64,000 nt of DNA from Planococcus halotolerans (GCF_003289955.1 NZ_QLZR01000009.1:1-64000); one strand, 5' to 3'; positions 32,443 through 45,544 are shown, counted from the stretch's first letter. The notes: generated by a model not told the origin, from the sequence alone. Translations and numbers: made by a program.

Positions 32443-32471
32443 TTGACTCCCTTGAAGAAAGGCGTTATGAT
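32443..32471 (+). promoter_or_regulatory. Promoter of ilvE (and the ilv-leu block)
   Basis: TTGACT (32443-32448) and TATGAT (32466-32471) with 17-base spacing. A 12-bp perfect palindrome, TAGAATATTCTA, lies at 32415-32426, just upstream of the -35 box. No promoter is evident after ilvE, so the whole block may start here. Confidence 0.75.
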
Positions 32472-32546
32472 AGCAACAATTTACAAGTCGCAATTGGTAT
32501 TCAATATATTGCATATTTTAAATACTACAAGAAAGAAGTGAACCTC

Positions 32547-33446
32547 ATGAGCCAACAAGTAATTTTTATGAACAATGAATTTGTAAAAAAAGAAGACGCG
32601 AAAATCTCTGTTTACGATCATGGATTTTTATACGGCGATGGAGTTTTTGAAGGGATACGCTCATATAACGGCAATGTATTTCGTTTGGAAGAACATTTGG
32701 AACGGCTTTACGATTCTGCAAAGTCGGTAATGTTGCAGATTCCTTACACTCCGGAAGAGTTAACTAATCTTGTAGTTGAAACCCTTAAAAAAAATAACTT
32801 AAAGGATGCTTATATTAGACTGGTAGTTTCGCGGGGAGTTGGAAACTTAGGATTAGATCCTCTAAGCTGTGCCCAACCGAACGTCATCATCATTGCAGAA
32901 TCATTATCTTTATTCCCGAAAGCGTTATATGAAACGGGGATTGAAATTGTCTCGGTAGCTACCCGGCGAAGCCGCTCAGATGTGTTAAGCCCAAAAGTGA
33001 AGTCACTGAATTATCTAAACAATATTTTGGTGAAAATCGAGGCGAATCTTGCTGGTGTTCCTGAAGCCCTTATGCTGAATGACCAAGGTTACGTTGCAGA
33101 AGGCTCGGCGGATAATATTTTCATCGTTCGAAAAAATAAGTTGCTGACTCCACCAGGCTATGTCGGGGCACTTGAAGGGATTACACGGAATGCAATTATG
33201 GAAGTGGCAGCTCAGAAGGGCTATGACATCCAAGAGGCAGTTTTTACAAGGCACGATGTTTATGTAGCAGATGAAGTGTTCTTAACAGGAACGGCTGCAG
33301 AAGTGATTGCAGTGGTTAAAGTCGACGGCAGAGTAATTGGAGAAGGAAAACCAGGCCCTGTAACGAACGACTTGCTCGCATCGTTCCGGGAGCTTGTACA
33401 AGAAGATGGTGTGAAAGTCTACAGCGAACAGTTAAATGTTGTGTAG
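32547..33446 (+). CDS. ilvE: Branched-chain amino-acid aminotransferase
   Basis: A 299-residue class IV PLP aminotransferase that makes Val, Leu and Ile from their keto acids. It begins MSQQVIFMNNEFVKKED, has YGDGVFEGIRSYNG at ~29-42, the PLP-lysine region SPKVKSLNYLNNI, and EGSADNIFIV plus TGTAAEV downstream. This is the ~300-residue E. coli-like IlvE group, shorter than B. subtilis IlvK/YwaA. The ATG at 32547 is chosen on homology; the Shine-Dalgarno GAAAGAAG is weak. It lies upstream of the T-box and so escapes that control. Confidence 0.93.
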   Translation: MSQQVIFMNNEFVKKEDAKISVYDHGFLYGDGVFEGIRSYNGNVFRLEEHLERLYDSAKSVMLQIPYTPEELTNLVVETLKKNNLKDAYIRLVVSRGVGNLGLDPLSCAQPNVIIIAESLSLFPKALYETGIEIVSVATRRSRSDVLSPKVKSLNYLNNILVKIEANLAGVPEALMLNDQGYVAEGSADNIFIVRKNKLLTPPGYVGALEGITRNAIMEVAAQKGYDIQEAVFTRHDVYVADEVFLTGTAAEVIAVVKVDGRVIGEGKPGPVTNDLLASFRELVQEDGVKVYSEQLNVV

Positions 33447-33468
33447 TCTAATTGAATAGTAAAAATCA

Positions 33469-33747
33469 ATGACGAGGTTAAAGTAAATGGAATTTGTATT
33501 TACAGAGAGCCGGTACTGCTGGAAGCCGGTAATACACCCATTTACGACATCCCCTCTGAGTGGAATGCTGAAAGGTTTTACCGTTTAGGCATTCCCGGTA
33601 GTCGGCACATCCGGTTATCGTTATTAAAGAATAAGCTGAGCTTATTCGTGAGGCTGCGGTTGCGCAGTAAAATAGGGTGGTACCATGAAGCTTTTCATCC
33701 CTACACAAAGAACATGTTTCTGTGTGTAGGATGAAAAGCTTTTTTAT
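33469..33747 (+). promoter_or_regulatory. T-box leader with apparent isoleucine specifier, ahead of ilvB
   Basis: A T-box riboswitch. The core AGGGTGGTACCATG is at 33674-33687 and the terminator is at 33689-33747 (AAGCTTTTCATCC...GGATGAAAAGCTT, then T-run). In Stem I, TAAATGG pairs with CCATTTA and GAGG with CCTC, leaving CGACATCC as the 3' specifier-loop strand; ATC (Ile) at 33549-33551 is at the same offset as TGC in the Cys T-box of this window. The acceptor bulge TGGT complements an A discriminator, which suits tRNA-Ile or tRNA-Leu. A CTC (Leu) triplet exists 3 bases further on but lies in the base helix. Confidence 0.88.
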
Positions 33748-33783
33748 TTTGAAATACAGCTTAAGAAAAGGAGGCGAAAATAT

Positions 33784-35510
33784 TTGGAAGTAAATGTGAA
33801 AGCAAAAGAAAGTACGAATAAAGAGCAAACTAGAAGCGGTGCTGATGTCCTGATTCAATCGTTAAAAAAGCAAGGTGTTGATATAATTTTCGGCTATCCA
33901 GGGGGAGCTGTATTACCAATTTACGATGCGCTGTATAAAAACCCCATTCGACACGTGTTGGCACGGCACGAACAAGGCGCTATCCATGCTGCCGAAGGAT
34001 ATGCAAGAGTATCTGGAAAAACCGGTGTAGTTATTGCTACTTCAGGGCCAGGAGCAACTAACCTGGTTACAGGTATAGCAGACGCTATGCTCGATTCGCT
34101 TCCACTAGTTGTCTTTACGGGGCAAGTTGCAAGTTCCGTAATCGGCACTGATGCGTTTCAGGAAGCGGATATCATAGGGATTACTCAACCTATAACAAAA
34201 CATAATTATCAAGTGAAGAATGTGGAAGACTTGCCAAGGATCGTTAAAGAAGCATTCTACATTGCTTCGACTGGCCGGCCTGGACCTGTATTAGTGGATA
34301 TTCCAAAAGACATTTCTACACAAATGTTTCTATCCGTTACTGATGAAAACGAAGGTATTCATTTACCGGGCTATCAGCCAACAAAGAATCCGAATTACCT
34401 TCAAATTCAAAAGGCGATAAAAGTTATTTCCAATTCTAAAAAACCCCTTATTCTTGGTGGGGCCGGTATCTTGACTGCAAAAGCAACAAGAGAATTAAAA
34501 GAATTTGTTGAACGGCATCAGATTCCGATAACAAACACATTGCTCGGCTTAGGCGGCATAGATGGCGACCATCCCTTATTTTTGGGAATGGCCGGAATGC
34601 ATGGGACATACACTGCCAATACAGCTATTTGTGATTGCGATGTTCTGATTAATATCGGAGCCCGGTTTGATGATCGTCTAACTGGTAATCTTGCTCATTT
34701 TGCACCGAATGCAAAGGTGGTGCATATCGATATCGATCCAGCTGAAATTGGCAAAAATGTACCGACTGCGGTACCGATTGTTGCAGATGCAAAAGAAGCG
34801 CTAAGGGAATTGCTGGATCAGTCGTTTGACAGCCCGGATACAGTTGATTGGCTTACAAGCCTTAATGTAAATAAAAAAGAATATGCACTGCGGTATAAAG
34901 CAGATAAAGAAAAAGGGATACTGCCTCAGCAAGCGGTCGAGTTGATTCATCGCTTGACCAACGGAGATGCAGTGGTGACAACTGATGTCGGACAGCATCA
35001 AATGTGGACAGCCCAGTATTACCGATTTAATAACCCACACAATTGGGTGACTTCAGGAGGTCTTGGCACTATGGGCTTTGGCTTTCCTGCAGCAATTGGA
35101 GCCCAGTTGGCAAAACCGCATGAAAGAGTGGTGGCAGTTGTCGGTGACGCCGGGTTCCAAATGACTTTGCAAGAGTTATCTTTATTGCAGGAATTCAGAT
35201 TGCCGGTGAAGGTGGTTATTCTTAACAATCAAAGCCTCGGAATGGTAAGGCAGTGGCAGCAAACGTTTTATGAAGAACGGTATTCCCAATCGTTAGTACA
35301 TGTTCAGCCGGATTTTGTGAAGTTGGCACAAGCCTATGAAATCCAAGGTTATAAAGTGGAAACCATGGAAGAGGCGGAAAAAGTATTTGCGGAAGCGTTC
35401 AGCACTAATGAACCAGCGCTGATTGACTGCCGGGTCGTGCAGTTGGAAAATGTCTACCCGATGGTGGCGCCAGGAAAAGGCCTGAATGAAATGATCGGGG
35501 TGAGAGGCGA

Positions 35511-35514
<4 letters not shown>
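33784..35514 (+). CDS. ilvB: Acetolactate synthase, large (catalytic) subunit
   Basis: Condenses pyruvate with pyruvate or 2-ketobutyrate in Val/Leu and Ile synthesis, using TPP, FAD and Mg. The 576 residues show [15 protein letters not shown] and [16 protein letters not shown] (TPP glutamate) near the N-terminus and [14 protein letters not shown]...[14 protein letters not shown] near residues 460-500. Start is TTG at 33784 with AAAGGAGG upstream, directly after the T-box terminator. It overlaps ilvN by 4 bases. Confidence 0.96.
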
Positions 35515-38612
<3,098 letters not shown>

Positions 38613-38643
38613 AGAAATTAAATTAACCGAGGAGGAACATAGT

Positions 38644-39744
38644 ATGGAAAAAACAATAGCTGTATTGCCAGGAGACGGAATTGGACCAGAAGTTACAAAA
38701 GCGGCGATAAAGGTATTGAATTCAATTGCCATGCGATATGGCCATACGTTTCATTGGAAGCATGCAGAAATCGGAGGAGCAGCAGTGGATAAATATGAGG
38801 TTCCTTTGCCGCAAGAAACGATTGATGCTTGTGAAGCAAGTGATGCTATCCTCCTTGGAGCGGTCGGCGGCCCGAAGTGGGATCAGAATGCTGCCCATAT
38901 GCGTCCGGAAAAAGGCCTGTTGAATATCCGGAAACATTTTGACTTATTTGCCAATATCCGACCTGTAAAAGCAGTACCTGCGCTTCTTGGTTCATCTCCA
39001 TTGAAAGAAGAGATTGCGAAACAAGTGGATATGGTAATTGTCCGGGAATTAACAAGTGGTTTGTATTTTGGAGAACCGAAACAGCGTTCGGAAGATGCGG
39101 CGGTAGATACTTTGGTCTATACAAGAAAAGAGATCGAGCGTATTGTCGACACAGCGTTTGAAATGGCACGTAACCGGAGAGGCAAAGTCACTTCTGTTGA
39201 TAAAGCAAATGTACTGGAGACGAGTAAGCTTTGGAGACAAGTGGTAGAAGAGCGCAAACAAGAATATCCAGATGTGGAAGTTGAACACATGCTGGTCGAT
39301 TCAGCAGCGATGAAATTAATTACTGATCCCCGTGCGTTTGATGTTATCGTCACTGAAAATATGTTTGGTGATATATTGAGTGATGAAGCTTCGGTAATTA
39401 CAGGATCTTTGGGTATGTTGCCTTCAGCAAGTGTCCGTTCAGATGGCTTTGGCTTATACGAACCGGTACATGGCTCAGCACCAGATATTGCAGGACAGAA
39501 CAAAGCCAATCCATCAGCTGCAATTTTATCGGCGGCGATGATGCTGAAGCAGTCGTTTGGAATGCATGCGGAAGCTGGAGCCATTGAAGCTGCAGTGATG
39601 AGCGTTATGGATGACGGCTATTGCACAGGTGATTTGTCGGCTTCCGGCAACAAAGTTGTATCGACAGACCGATTTGTGACGAAAGTTATTGAAGAATTAG
39701 AACGTGAATTGGTATCCGAACATATTATGTACTCTTACGTCTGA
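38644..39744 (+). CDS. leuB: 3-isopropylmalate dehydrogenase
   Basis: Oxidises and decarboxylates 3-isopropylmalate with NAD+. The 366-residue protein has LPGDGIGPEVTKAA at the N-terminus, the substrate-binding RPEKGLLNIRKHFDLFANIRP region, and the conserved FGDILSDEASVITGSLGMLPSA (quoted in part, ~243-264), with EPVHGSAPDIAG for NAD binding. The ATG has GAGGAGG upstream. It follows leuA by 31 bases. Confidence 0.96.
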   Translation: MEKTIAVLPGDGIGPEVTKAAIKVLNSIAMRYGHTFHWKHAEIGGAAVDKYEVPLPQETIDACEASDAILLGAVGGPKWDQNAAHMRPEKGLLNIRKHFDLFANIRPVKAVPALLGSSPLKEEIAKQVDMVIVRELTSGLYFGEPKQRSEDAAVDTLVYTRKEIERIVDTAFEMARNRRGKVTSVDKANVLETSKLWRQVVEERKQEYPDVEVEHMLVDSAAMKLITDPRAFDVIVTENMFGDILSDEASVITGSLGMLPSASVRSDGFGLYEPVHGSAPDIAGQNKANPSAAILSAAMMLKQSFGMHAEAGAIEAAVMSVMDDGYCTGDLSASGNKVVSTDRFVTKVIEELERELVSEHIMYSYV

Positions 39745-39762
39745 GTGAAAGGAGCAGCTGAC

Positions 39763-41181
39763 ATGGCAAAAACGATTATTGAAAAGGTTTGGGAACAGCA
39801 CATTGTCTTCGAAGAGCAAGGAAAGCCGGATCTCCTTTATATCGACCTTCACTTATTGCACGAGGTGACCTCCCCACAGGCATTTGAAGGGCTGCGGTTG
39901 AATGGCCGGAAAGTGCGCCGGCCGGATTTATGTTTTGCGACCATGGACCACAATGTTCCGACAAAAAACCGGTCGGTGATCACGGATCCGATTTCGCGGA
40001 AACAGATCAAGACACTTCAGGAAAATTGTGATGAATTCGAAGTGCCTTTGGCGGGAATCAATCATCCTGACCAAGGTATTGTCCACGTCATCGGTCCTGA
40101 ACTGGGATTAACTCAACCGGGTAAAACAATTGTCTGTGGTGATAGTCATACCTCCACTCACGGTGCATTCGGTGCTTTGGCATTCGGCATTGGTACGAGT
40201 GAAGTGGAACACGTATTATCGACCCAGACTCTATGGCAATCAAAACCAAAAACAATGGAAATACGAATTGACGGTGACCTGGGCTTCGGAGTATCTTCGA
40301 AAGATGTGATTCTGGCTATCATTTCGAAATTTGGTGTCGATATGGGAACAGGCCATATTATCGAATATACAGGAGAGGCAATCCGGAAGATGACAATGGA
40401 AGAGCGAATGACCATCTGCAATATGTCGATCGAAGCGGGAGCGCGAGCAGGTCTGATCAGTCCGGACAAAACAACTGTTGAATATTTGAGAGGCCGCCGC
40501 CATGTGCCGGAAGGAGAAGCTTTTGAACAGGAAGCGAAACGTTGGTTGGCACTTGCATCAGACGAAGGCGCAGAATATGATATTTCCTTATCAATTCACG
40601 CAGATGAGATATCACCTTTCGTAACTTGGGGAACGAATCCGTCAATGGGCTCCGGAATTGCAGATCATGTGCCCTATGCAACAAGTTATGAAAAACAGGC
40701 CGACCGTGATGCCCTCCAGCAGGCACTTGACTATATGGAGCTGGAGGAGGGGCTGTCGCTTTCTGCTATTGAAATCCAACATGTCTTTATCGGCTCCTGC
40801 ACAAATGCGCGGCTTGGTGATTTACGGGCGGCAAGTACCATCGTCGAAGGTAAAAAAGTTCATCCTTCGGTAACGGCGATTGTCGTTCCTGGCTCGGAGA
40901 CGGTCAAACGTGCGGCGGAAGCGGAAGGCTTGGATAAAATATTCCTGGAAGCCGGGTTCGAATGGCGGGAGACAGGGTGCAGTATGTGTCTAGCGATGAA
41001 CGAAGATGCCGTCCCAGCAGGGGAACGCTGTGCTTCGACTTCAAACCGGAATTTCGAAGGCCGCCAAGGAGCAGGTTCGATGACGCATCTTGTCAGTCCA
41101 GTAATGGCGGCAGCAGCAGCGATTGAAGGGCATTTGACGGATGTCCGGAAATTTATGAAAGAAGCCGTTCCTACAGCATAA
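39763..41181 (+). CDS. leuC: 3-isopropylmalate dehydratase, large subunit
   Basis: The Fe-S subunit of the isomerase that converts 2- to 3-isopropylmalate. The 472 residues show CGDSHTSTHGAFGALAFGIG (~127-146) and the cluster cysteines in IGSCTNAR (~345) and GCSMCLAMN (~405). The ATG at 39763 has GAAAGGAG upstream; a GTG at 39745 in frame is rejected. LeuD follows after 25 bases. Confidence 0.96.
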   Translation: MAKTIIEKVWEQHIVFEEQGKPDLLYIDLHLLHEVTSPQAFEGLRLNGRKVRRPDLCFATMDHNVPTKNRSVITDPISRKQIKTLQENCDEFEVPLAGINHPDQGIVHVIGPELGLTQPGKTIVCGDSHTSTHGAFGALAFGIGTSEVEHVLSTQTLWQSKPKTMEIRIDGDLGFGVSSKDVILAIISKFGVDMGTGHIIEYTGEAIRKMTMEERMTICNMSIEAGARAGLISPDKTTVEYLRGRRHVPEGEAFEQEAKRWLALASDEGAEYDISLSIHADEISPFVTWGTNPSMGSGIADHVPYATSYEKQADRDALQQALDYMELEEGLSLSAIEIQHVFIGSCTNARLGDLRAASTIVEGKKVHPSVTAIVVPGSETVKRAAEAEGLDKIFLEAGFEWRETGCSMCLAMNEDAVPAGERCASTSNRNFEGRQGAGSMTHLVSPVMAAAAAIEGHLTDVRKFMKEAVPTA

Positions 41182-41206
41182 CTTTAATCAATGAGGAGGT
41201 ATATTA

Positions 41207-41794
41207 ATGCAGCCGATCAATGAAGTCACCAGTGTCCTGACTCCTTTGGACCGGAAAAACGTAGACACCGATCAAATAATTTCAAAAGAATTTCTGAAAC
41301 GTATTGAACGTACCGGCTTCGGAAAATACTTATTTCATCATTGGAGATTTAATGCCGACGGCACGCCAAAAGAGGATTTCGTTCTAAATGATCCGCGTTA
41401 CACAGAATCGAAAATTTTAGTGGCTCAGGAAAACTTTGGCTGCGGCTCCTCGCGTGAACATGCTCCCTGGGCAATACAGGATTACGGCTTCAAAGTTGTA
41501 ATTGCTCCAAGCTATGCAGATATCTTCTATAATAACTGTGTTAAAAATGGTATATTGCCGATCCGGTTGGCACACCAGGAAGTGGACGAACTAATTCATA
41601 AAGGTCAGCAAAGCCCATACCGACTTGATGTCAACTTGGAAGAACAGACGGTACTTGGTGAAGATGGAAGCCGCTACACTTTTACGATCGATCCCTATTG
41701 GAAAGAGATGCTTTTAAAAGGGTGGGACGAGATTGCGCTGACGTCTCAGTATGAATCTCAGATTGCAGCCTTCGAAGCAAAGCGGTCTGTGTAA
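41207..41794 (+). CDS. leuD: 3-isopropylmalate dehydratase, small subunit
   Basis: The swivelling subunit of LeuCD. The 195 residues contain NVDTDQIISKEFLKRIERTG near the start and FGCGSSREHAPWAI (~77-90), with FYNNCVKNGILPI downstream. GAGGAGG precedes the ATG. It completes leuABCD; the dihydroxy-acid dehydratase gene ilvD is not in the block. Confidence 0.96.
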   Translation: MQPINEVTSVLTPLDRKNVDTDQIISKEFLKRIERTGFGKYLFHHWRFNADGTPKEDFVLNDPRYTESKILVAQENFGCGSSREHAPWAIQDYGFKVVIAPSYADIFYNNCVKNGILPIRLAHQEVDELIHKGQQSPYRLDVNLEEQTVLGEDGSRYTFTIDPYWKEMLLKGWDEIALTSQYESQIAAFEAKRSV

Positions 41795-41823
41795 CACCTC
41801 ATTATTAATAATAGGAGATGGTT

Positions 41824-42818
41824 TTGTTGGGAATTCGTATGATACAGTAGGCTTATTTAATGCATTCGAGAAATTGGCACCGATTGTTCACCGTACACCT
41901 TGCAAGCAATCGCATACGCTGAATTGTCTTACAGGCAGTGAAGTTTCATTAAAATTAGAAAACTTGCAGAAAACCGGGTCGTTTAAAGTACGGGGCGCTT
42001 TCAATAAAGTTAGCCAATTAACAGATGCTGAGTGTGAAAGAGGCATCATCTGCGCCTCTGCCGGGAATCATGCACAGGGCGTAGCAATGGCTGGCAGGGA
42101 AAAAGACGTGCCGGTGACGGTATTCATGCCAGAAAATACGCCGGAATCAAAAGTGATGGCTACAAGGGAATATGGAGCGGAAGTCCGGCTCGTCGGGAAA
42201 AGTTTCGATGAAGCTTATGCTGCAGCAAAAAAAGAGCAGCTGATGACAGGGGCGGCTTTTGTGCATCCTTTTGACGATATGGCCATTATTGAAGGTCAGG
42301 CAACAGTTGTAATGGAAATGCTGCAACAATGTCCGAACCTTGATACCGTCGTTGTGCCGGCCGGGGGAGGAGGACTGCTGGCTGGCACAGCCCTTGCTGT
42401 CAAAGCGATTCGTCCTTCCGTGCGGGTAATTGGTGTGCAGGCAAAAGCAGCTTCTGCTATAGCCTCCATATTTCACGATACCAATAGTAAGGTTGTTCCA
42501 TTTCTGACAACTATAGCGGAAGGCATTAATGTAAAAGAGCCTGGCAAGCTGACAACAAAAATCATTCAAAAGTATGTTGATGATATAATCACCGTTAGTG
42601 AGCAGGAAATCGCCTCGGCGATACTGTTTATGCTCGAGCGGGAAAAAATGCTTGTTGAAGGAGCGGGGGCTGCGGCAATAGCCGCAGTGCTTTACCGTCA
42701 TTTGCCTGTTAAATCTGTTCACACGGGCATCATTGTCAGTGGTGGCAATTTTGATATTGGAAAACTCGAAGCATGCAGAAAGATTGCCGCTGGTATGACT
42801 GTGGTCAGTTCCTACTAA
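41824..42818 (+). CDS. Threonine/serine dehydratase, short form without ACT domain; 5' end irregular
   Basis: A PLP fold-type II dehydratase: LENLQKTGSFKVRGAFNKV holds the PLP lysine, CASAGNHAQGVAMAG and PAGGGGLLAG are also intact. It ends at ISGGNFDIGKLEA..., soon after the catalytic domain, so the ~90-residue C-terminal regulatory domain of biosynthetic IlvA is absent. The start is unclear. AATAGGAG points to TTG at 41824, but that frame stops at 41848; the coding frame has no ATG/GTG/TTG near there (only ATG 41751 inside leuD, or TTG 41874). One extra G in GGG (41829-41831) would join them. Given here from the TTG. Function could be threonine deaminase for the Ile pathway, or a catabolic or racemase-type enzyme. 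Confidence 0.75.
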
Positions 42819-42827
42819 ATATATAGA

Positions 42828-42860
42828 ACTCCTTCGCTGAAAGCGGAGGGGTTTTATTTT
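42828..42860 (+). terminator. Terminator of the ilv-leu block
   Basis: CTCCTTCGCT pairs imperfectly with AGCGGAGG around GAA, followed by GGTTTTATTTTG, within 40 bases of the dehydratase stop. Confidence 0.75.
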
Positions 42861-42984
42861 GTTTATGATTATCAGACTTTTTTCTTTAGTTGTTACCTGC
42901 TCAAGTGGTTGACATCCATTTTAGGATTTGTTATTTTTATAAAAGTGCTTTAACGCTTTAGCAAACTAAAGGAGATAATTTATT

Positions 42985-44304
42985 ATGAATGCAGTTATTG
43001 TGGCCGTATTGGTCATGTTGATATTAAGTCTATTAAGGGTGAATGTTGTTTTTGCATTGCTTATTGGTGCGCTTGCAGGAGGATTGAGCGGTGGGCTTCC
43101 GTTTATGGAAACTATAGGCGCCTTTACCTCAGGGCTCGGAGAAGGAGCGGAAATAGCTTTAAGTTATGCAATGCTCGGAGGGTTTGCGGTGGCCATTTCC
43201 CGTACGGGCATACCGGAACTGCTTGTACAGGGTGTATTGAAGATTGTAAATAAGGATGGACAGGCTACCAGAGAAGGTTTGGCAAAAGCGCTGATCGTAT
43301 TGGCCCTTTTATCAATGGCCATTTTCTCGCAAAACCTGATACCGATTCATATCGCATTCATTCCGTTATTGGTTCCGCCGATTCTTCATATATTAAATGA
43401 ATTGCGGATTGACCGCCGGTTGATAGCTGCGGTGCTGACATTTGGATTGACTGCTCCCTATATTTTATTGCCGTATGGCTTTGGACTGATTTTCCATGAG
43501 ATCCTGGCAAATCAAATGGCGCTTGCGGGATTGCCGATTGATATGGCGGATATTCCGAAAGCGATGGCGCTGCCGGTGGCTGGCCTGGCTGTTGGTCTGG
43601 TCATTGCTGTCTTCATCTCTTACCGGAAACCGCGGGACTATCATGAAACTTCTTCTATAGAAGAAACTCGATTTAAAAAGGCATCCGTCAAAGACATTAT
43701 CGTAACGGTCGTCGCTTTAGGTGCAGCACTGTATGCGCAGATTGAAACAGATTCGATGATCGTTGGAGCGCTCGCTGGGATTGTTGTGCTGTATGTTTTC
43801 GGCGCGATGAAATGGAAGGAAGCCGACGATGTACTGAGCGAAGGGATGCGCATGATGGCATTCATCGGATTCGTCATGATCACGGCGAATGGTTTTGCTT
43901 CAGTCATCACGGCGACAGGGGCTGTAGAGCCGCTGGTGAGCAGTGTGTCTGACTTATTTGCCGGCAACAGAGGCCTAGCTGCATTGATGATGCTGGTCGT
44001 CGGATTGTTTGTGACGATGGGCATCGGTTCGTCGTTCGCGACAATACCGATCATCGCAGCAATCTTCGTTCCGCTGAGTATGGAATTCGGATTTTCTACA
44101 ATTGCAATCATCGCATTGATCGGTACAGCCGGTGCACTCGGTGATGCAGGCTCGCCAGCCTCCGACTCAACGCTTGGCCCGACTGCCGGACTGAACGTGG
44201 ACGGCCAGCACAATCACATATGGGATACGGTTGTTCCGACGTTCATCCATTACAATATCCCGCTCGTAATTTTTGGCTGGATAGCTGTAATGTTGCTGGG
44301 TTAA
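42985..44304 (+). CDS. Na+/H+ antiporter-family membrane protein (YuiF-like)
   Basis: A 439-residue integral membrane protein with about 11-12 hydrophobic segments, starting MNAVIVAVLVMLILSLLRV. It has the family's glycine-rich loops and a C-terminal GALGDAGSPASDSTLGPTAGL motif typical of the NhaC/YuiF group (PF03553-like). Transport of Na+/H+ is the family label; YuiF-type members have also been suggested to move amino acids. TTGACA at 42909 with a TTATTT 16 bases on may be its promoter. It follows the dehydratase terminator, so it is probably a separate unit. AAAGGAG precedes the ATG. Confidence 0.85.
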   Translation: MNAVIVAVLVMLILSLLRVNVVFALLIGALAGGLSGGLPFMETIGAFTSGLGEGAEIALSYAMLGGFAVAISRTGIPELLVQGVLKIVNKDGQATREGLAKALIVLALLSMAIFSQNLIPIHIAFIPLLVPPILHILNELRIDRRLIAAVLTFGLTAPYILLPYGFGLIFHEILANQMALAGLPIDMADIPKAMALPVAGLAVGLVIAVFISYRKPRDYHETSSIEETRFKKASVKDIIVTVVALGAALYAQIETDSMIVGALAGIVVLYVFGAMKWKEADDVLSEGMRMMAFIGFVMITANGFASVITATGAVEPLVSSVSDLFAGNRGLAALMMLVVGLFVTMGIGSSFATIPIIAAIFVPLSMEFGFSTIAIIALIGTAGALGDAGSPASDSTLGPTAGLNVDGQHNHIWDTVVPTFIHYNIPLVIFGWIAVMLLG

Positions 44305-44335
44305 GTATGAAATGTTCGGACTATTAGCGTATAGG

Positions 44336-44363
44336 TTGAATCTCAAGAAAATCCTGCTATACT
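44336..44363 (+). promoter_or_regulatory. Promoter P1 of the S10 operon
   Basis: TTGAAT (44336-44341) and TATACT (44358-44363), 16-base spacing, with an extended -10 TG at 44355-44356. It lies upstream of an attenuator-like hairpin. Confidence 0.75.
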
Positions 44364-44379
44364 AATAAAAGCGAATTGA

Positions 44380-44420
44380 AAAGAATTTCGTGGAAACACT
44401 TGCGAAGTTCTTTTTTATTT
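44380..44420 (+). terminator. Attenuator-like terminator in the S10 leader
   Basis: AAGAATTTCG pairs with CGAAGTTCTT around an 11-base loop, with TTTTATTTT after it. It lies between P1 and the second promoter, so P1 transcripts may be attenuated here. Confidence 0.75.
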
Positions 44421-44428
44421 TGTATAAT
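44400..44428 (+). promoter_or_regulatory. Promoter P2 of the S10 operon
   Basis: TTGCGA (44400-44405) and a perfect TATAAT (44423-44428) with 17-base spacing. The -35 box lies in the 3' arm of the upstream terminator. Confidence 0.65.
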
Positions 44429-44439
44429 GGTGAATGTTG

Positions 44440-44867
<428 letters not shown>

Positions 44868-44914
44868 TCGGTAAACGAAATATAAAACACAAAAATTTGC
44901 AGGAGGTGTGACAA

Positions 44915-45544
44915 ATGACCAAAGGAATCTTAGGTAGAAAAATCGGTATGACGCAAGTTTTTGCTGAGAACGGTGATTTAATCCCTGTAACTGTAATTGA
45001 AGCTGCTCCAAACGTAGTGCTTCAGAAAAAAACAGTTGAGGTTGACGGCTATGAAGCAGTCCAACTAGGTTTTGAAGACAAGCGCGAAAAGCTTTCAAAC
45101 AAACCTTCTAAAGGACACGTCGCAAAAGCTAACACTGCTCCTAAGCGCTTCATTCGCGAACTTCGCAATGTAAACTTAGCTGATTACGAGATTGGTCAGG
45201 AAGTCAAAGTTGATGTATTCGCAGAAGGCGATGTAGTAGATGTAACAGGAACAACGAAAGGTAAAGGTTTCCAGGGTGTTATTAAACGCCACGGACAATC
45301 ACGCGGACCAATGAGTCACGGTTCACGCTACCACCGTCGTCCTGGTTCAATGGGTCCGGTTGCTCCTAACCGTGTATTCAAACAGAAGAAATTACCTGGT
45401 CAAATGGGTGGCAACACAATTACGATTCAGAACCTTCACATCGTGAAAGTTGATACTGAGCGTAACTTGCTTCTTATTAAAGGTAATGTTCCTGGATCTC
45501 GCAAAGCATTGATTCGTGTGAAAACAGCAATCAAAGCTAAATAA
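44915..45544 (+). CDS. rplC: 50S ribosomal protein L3
   Basis: An early-assembly protein that reaches toward the peptidyl-transferase centre. The 209 residues start [16 protein letters not shown], with the signature [13 protein letters not shown] and [13 protein letters not shown] in the central extension. GGAGGTG precedes the ATG. Confidence 0.97.
   Translation: MTKGILGRKIGMTQVFAENGDLIPVTVIEAAPNVVLQKKTVEVDGYEAVQLGFEDKREKLSNKPSKGHVAKANTAPKRFIRELRNVNLADYEIGQEVKVDVFAEGDVVDVTGTTKGKGFQGVIKRHGQSRGPMSHGSRYHRRPGSMGPVAPNRVFKQKKLPGQMGGNTITIQNLHIVKVDTERNLLLIKGNVPGSRKALIRVKTAIKAK

Noticed and set aside
33438..33465. Possible separate promoter for the ilvB T-box (TTGTGT and TAGTAA)
   Set aside because: The spacing is only about 12 bases and the boxes are poor, so transcription from the ilvE promoter is more likely.
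42147..42722. 191-codon - strand frame opposite the threonine dehydratase gene
   Set aside because: The + strand encodes conserved PLP-enzyme motifs throughout; the - strand translation has none.
43641..44213. 190-codon - strand frame opposite the antiporter gene
   Set aside because: Antisense of a membrane-protein gene commonly yields long Ser/Ala/Thr-rich open frames; no start context.
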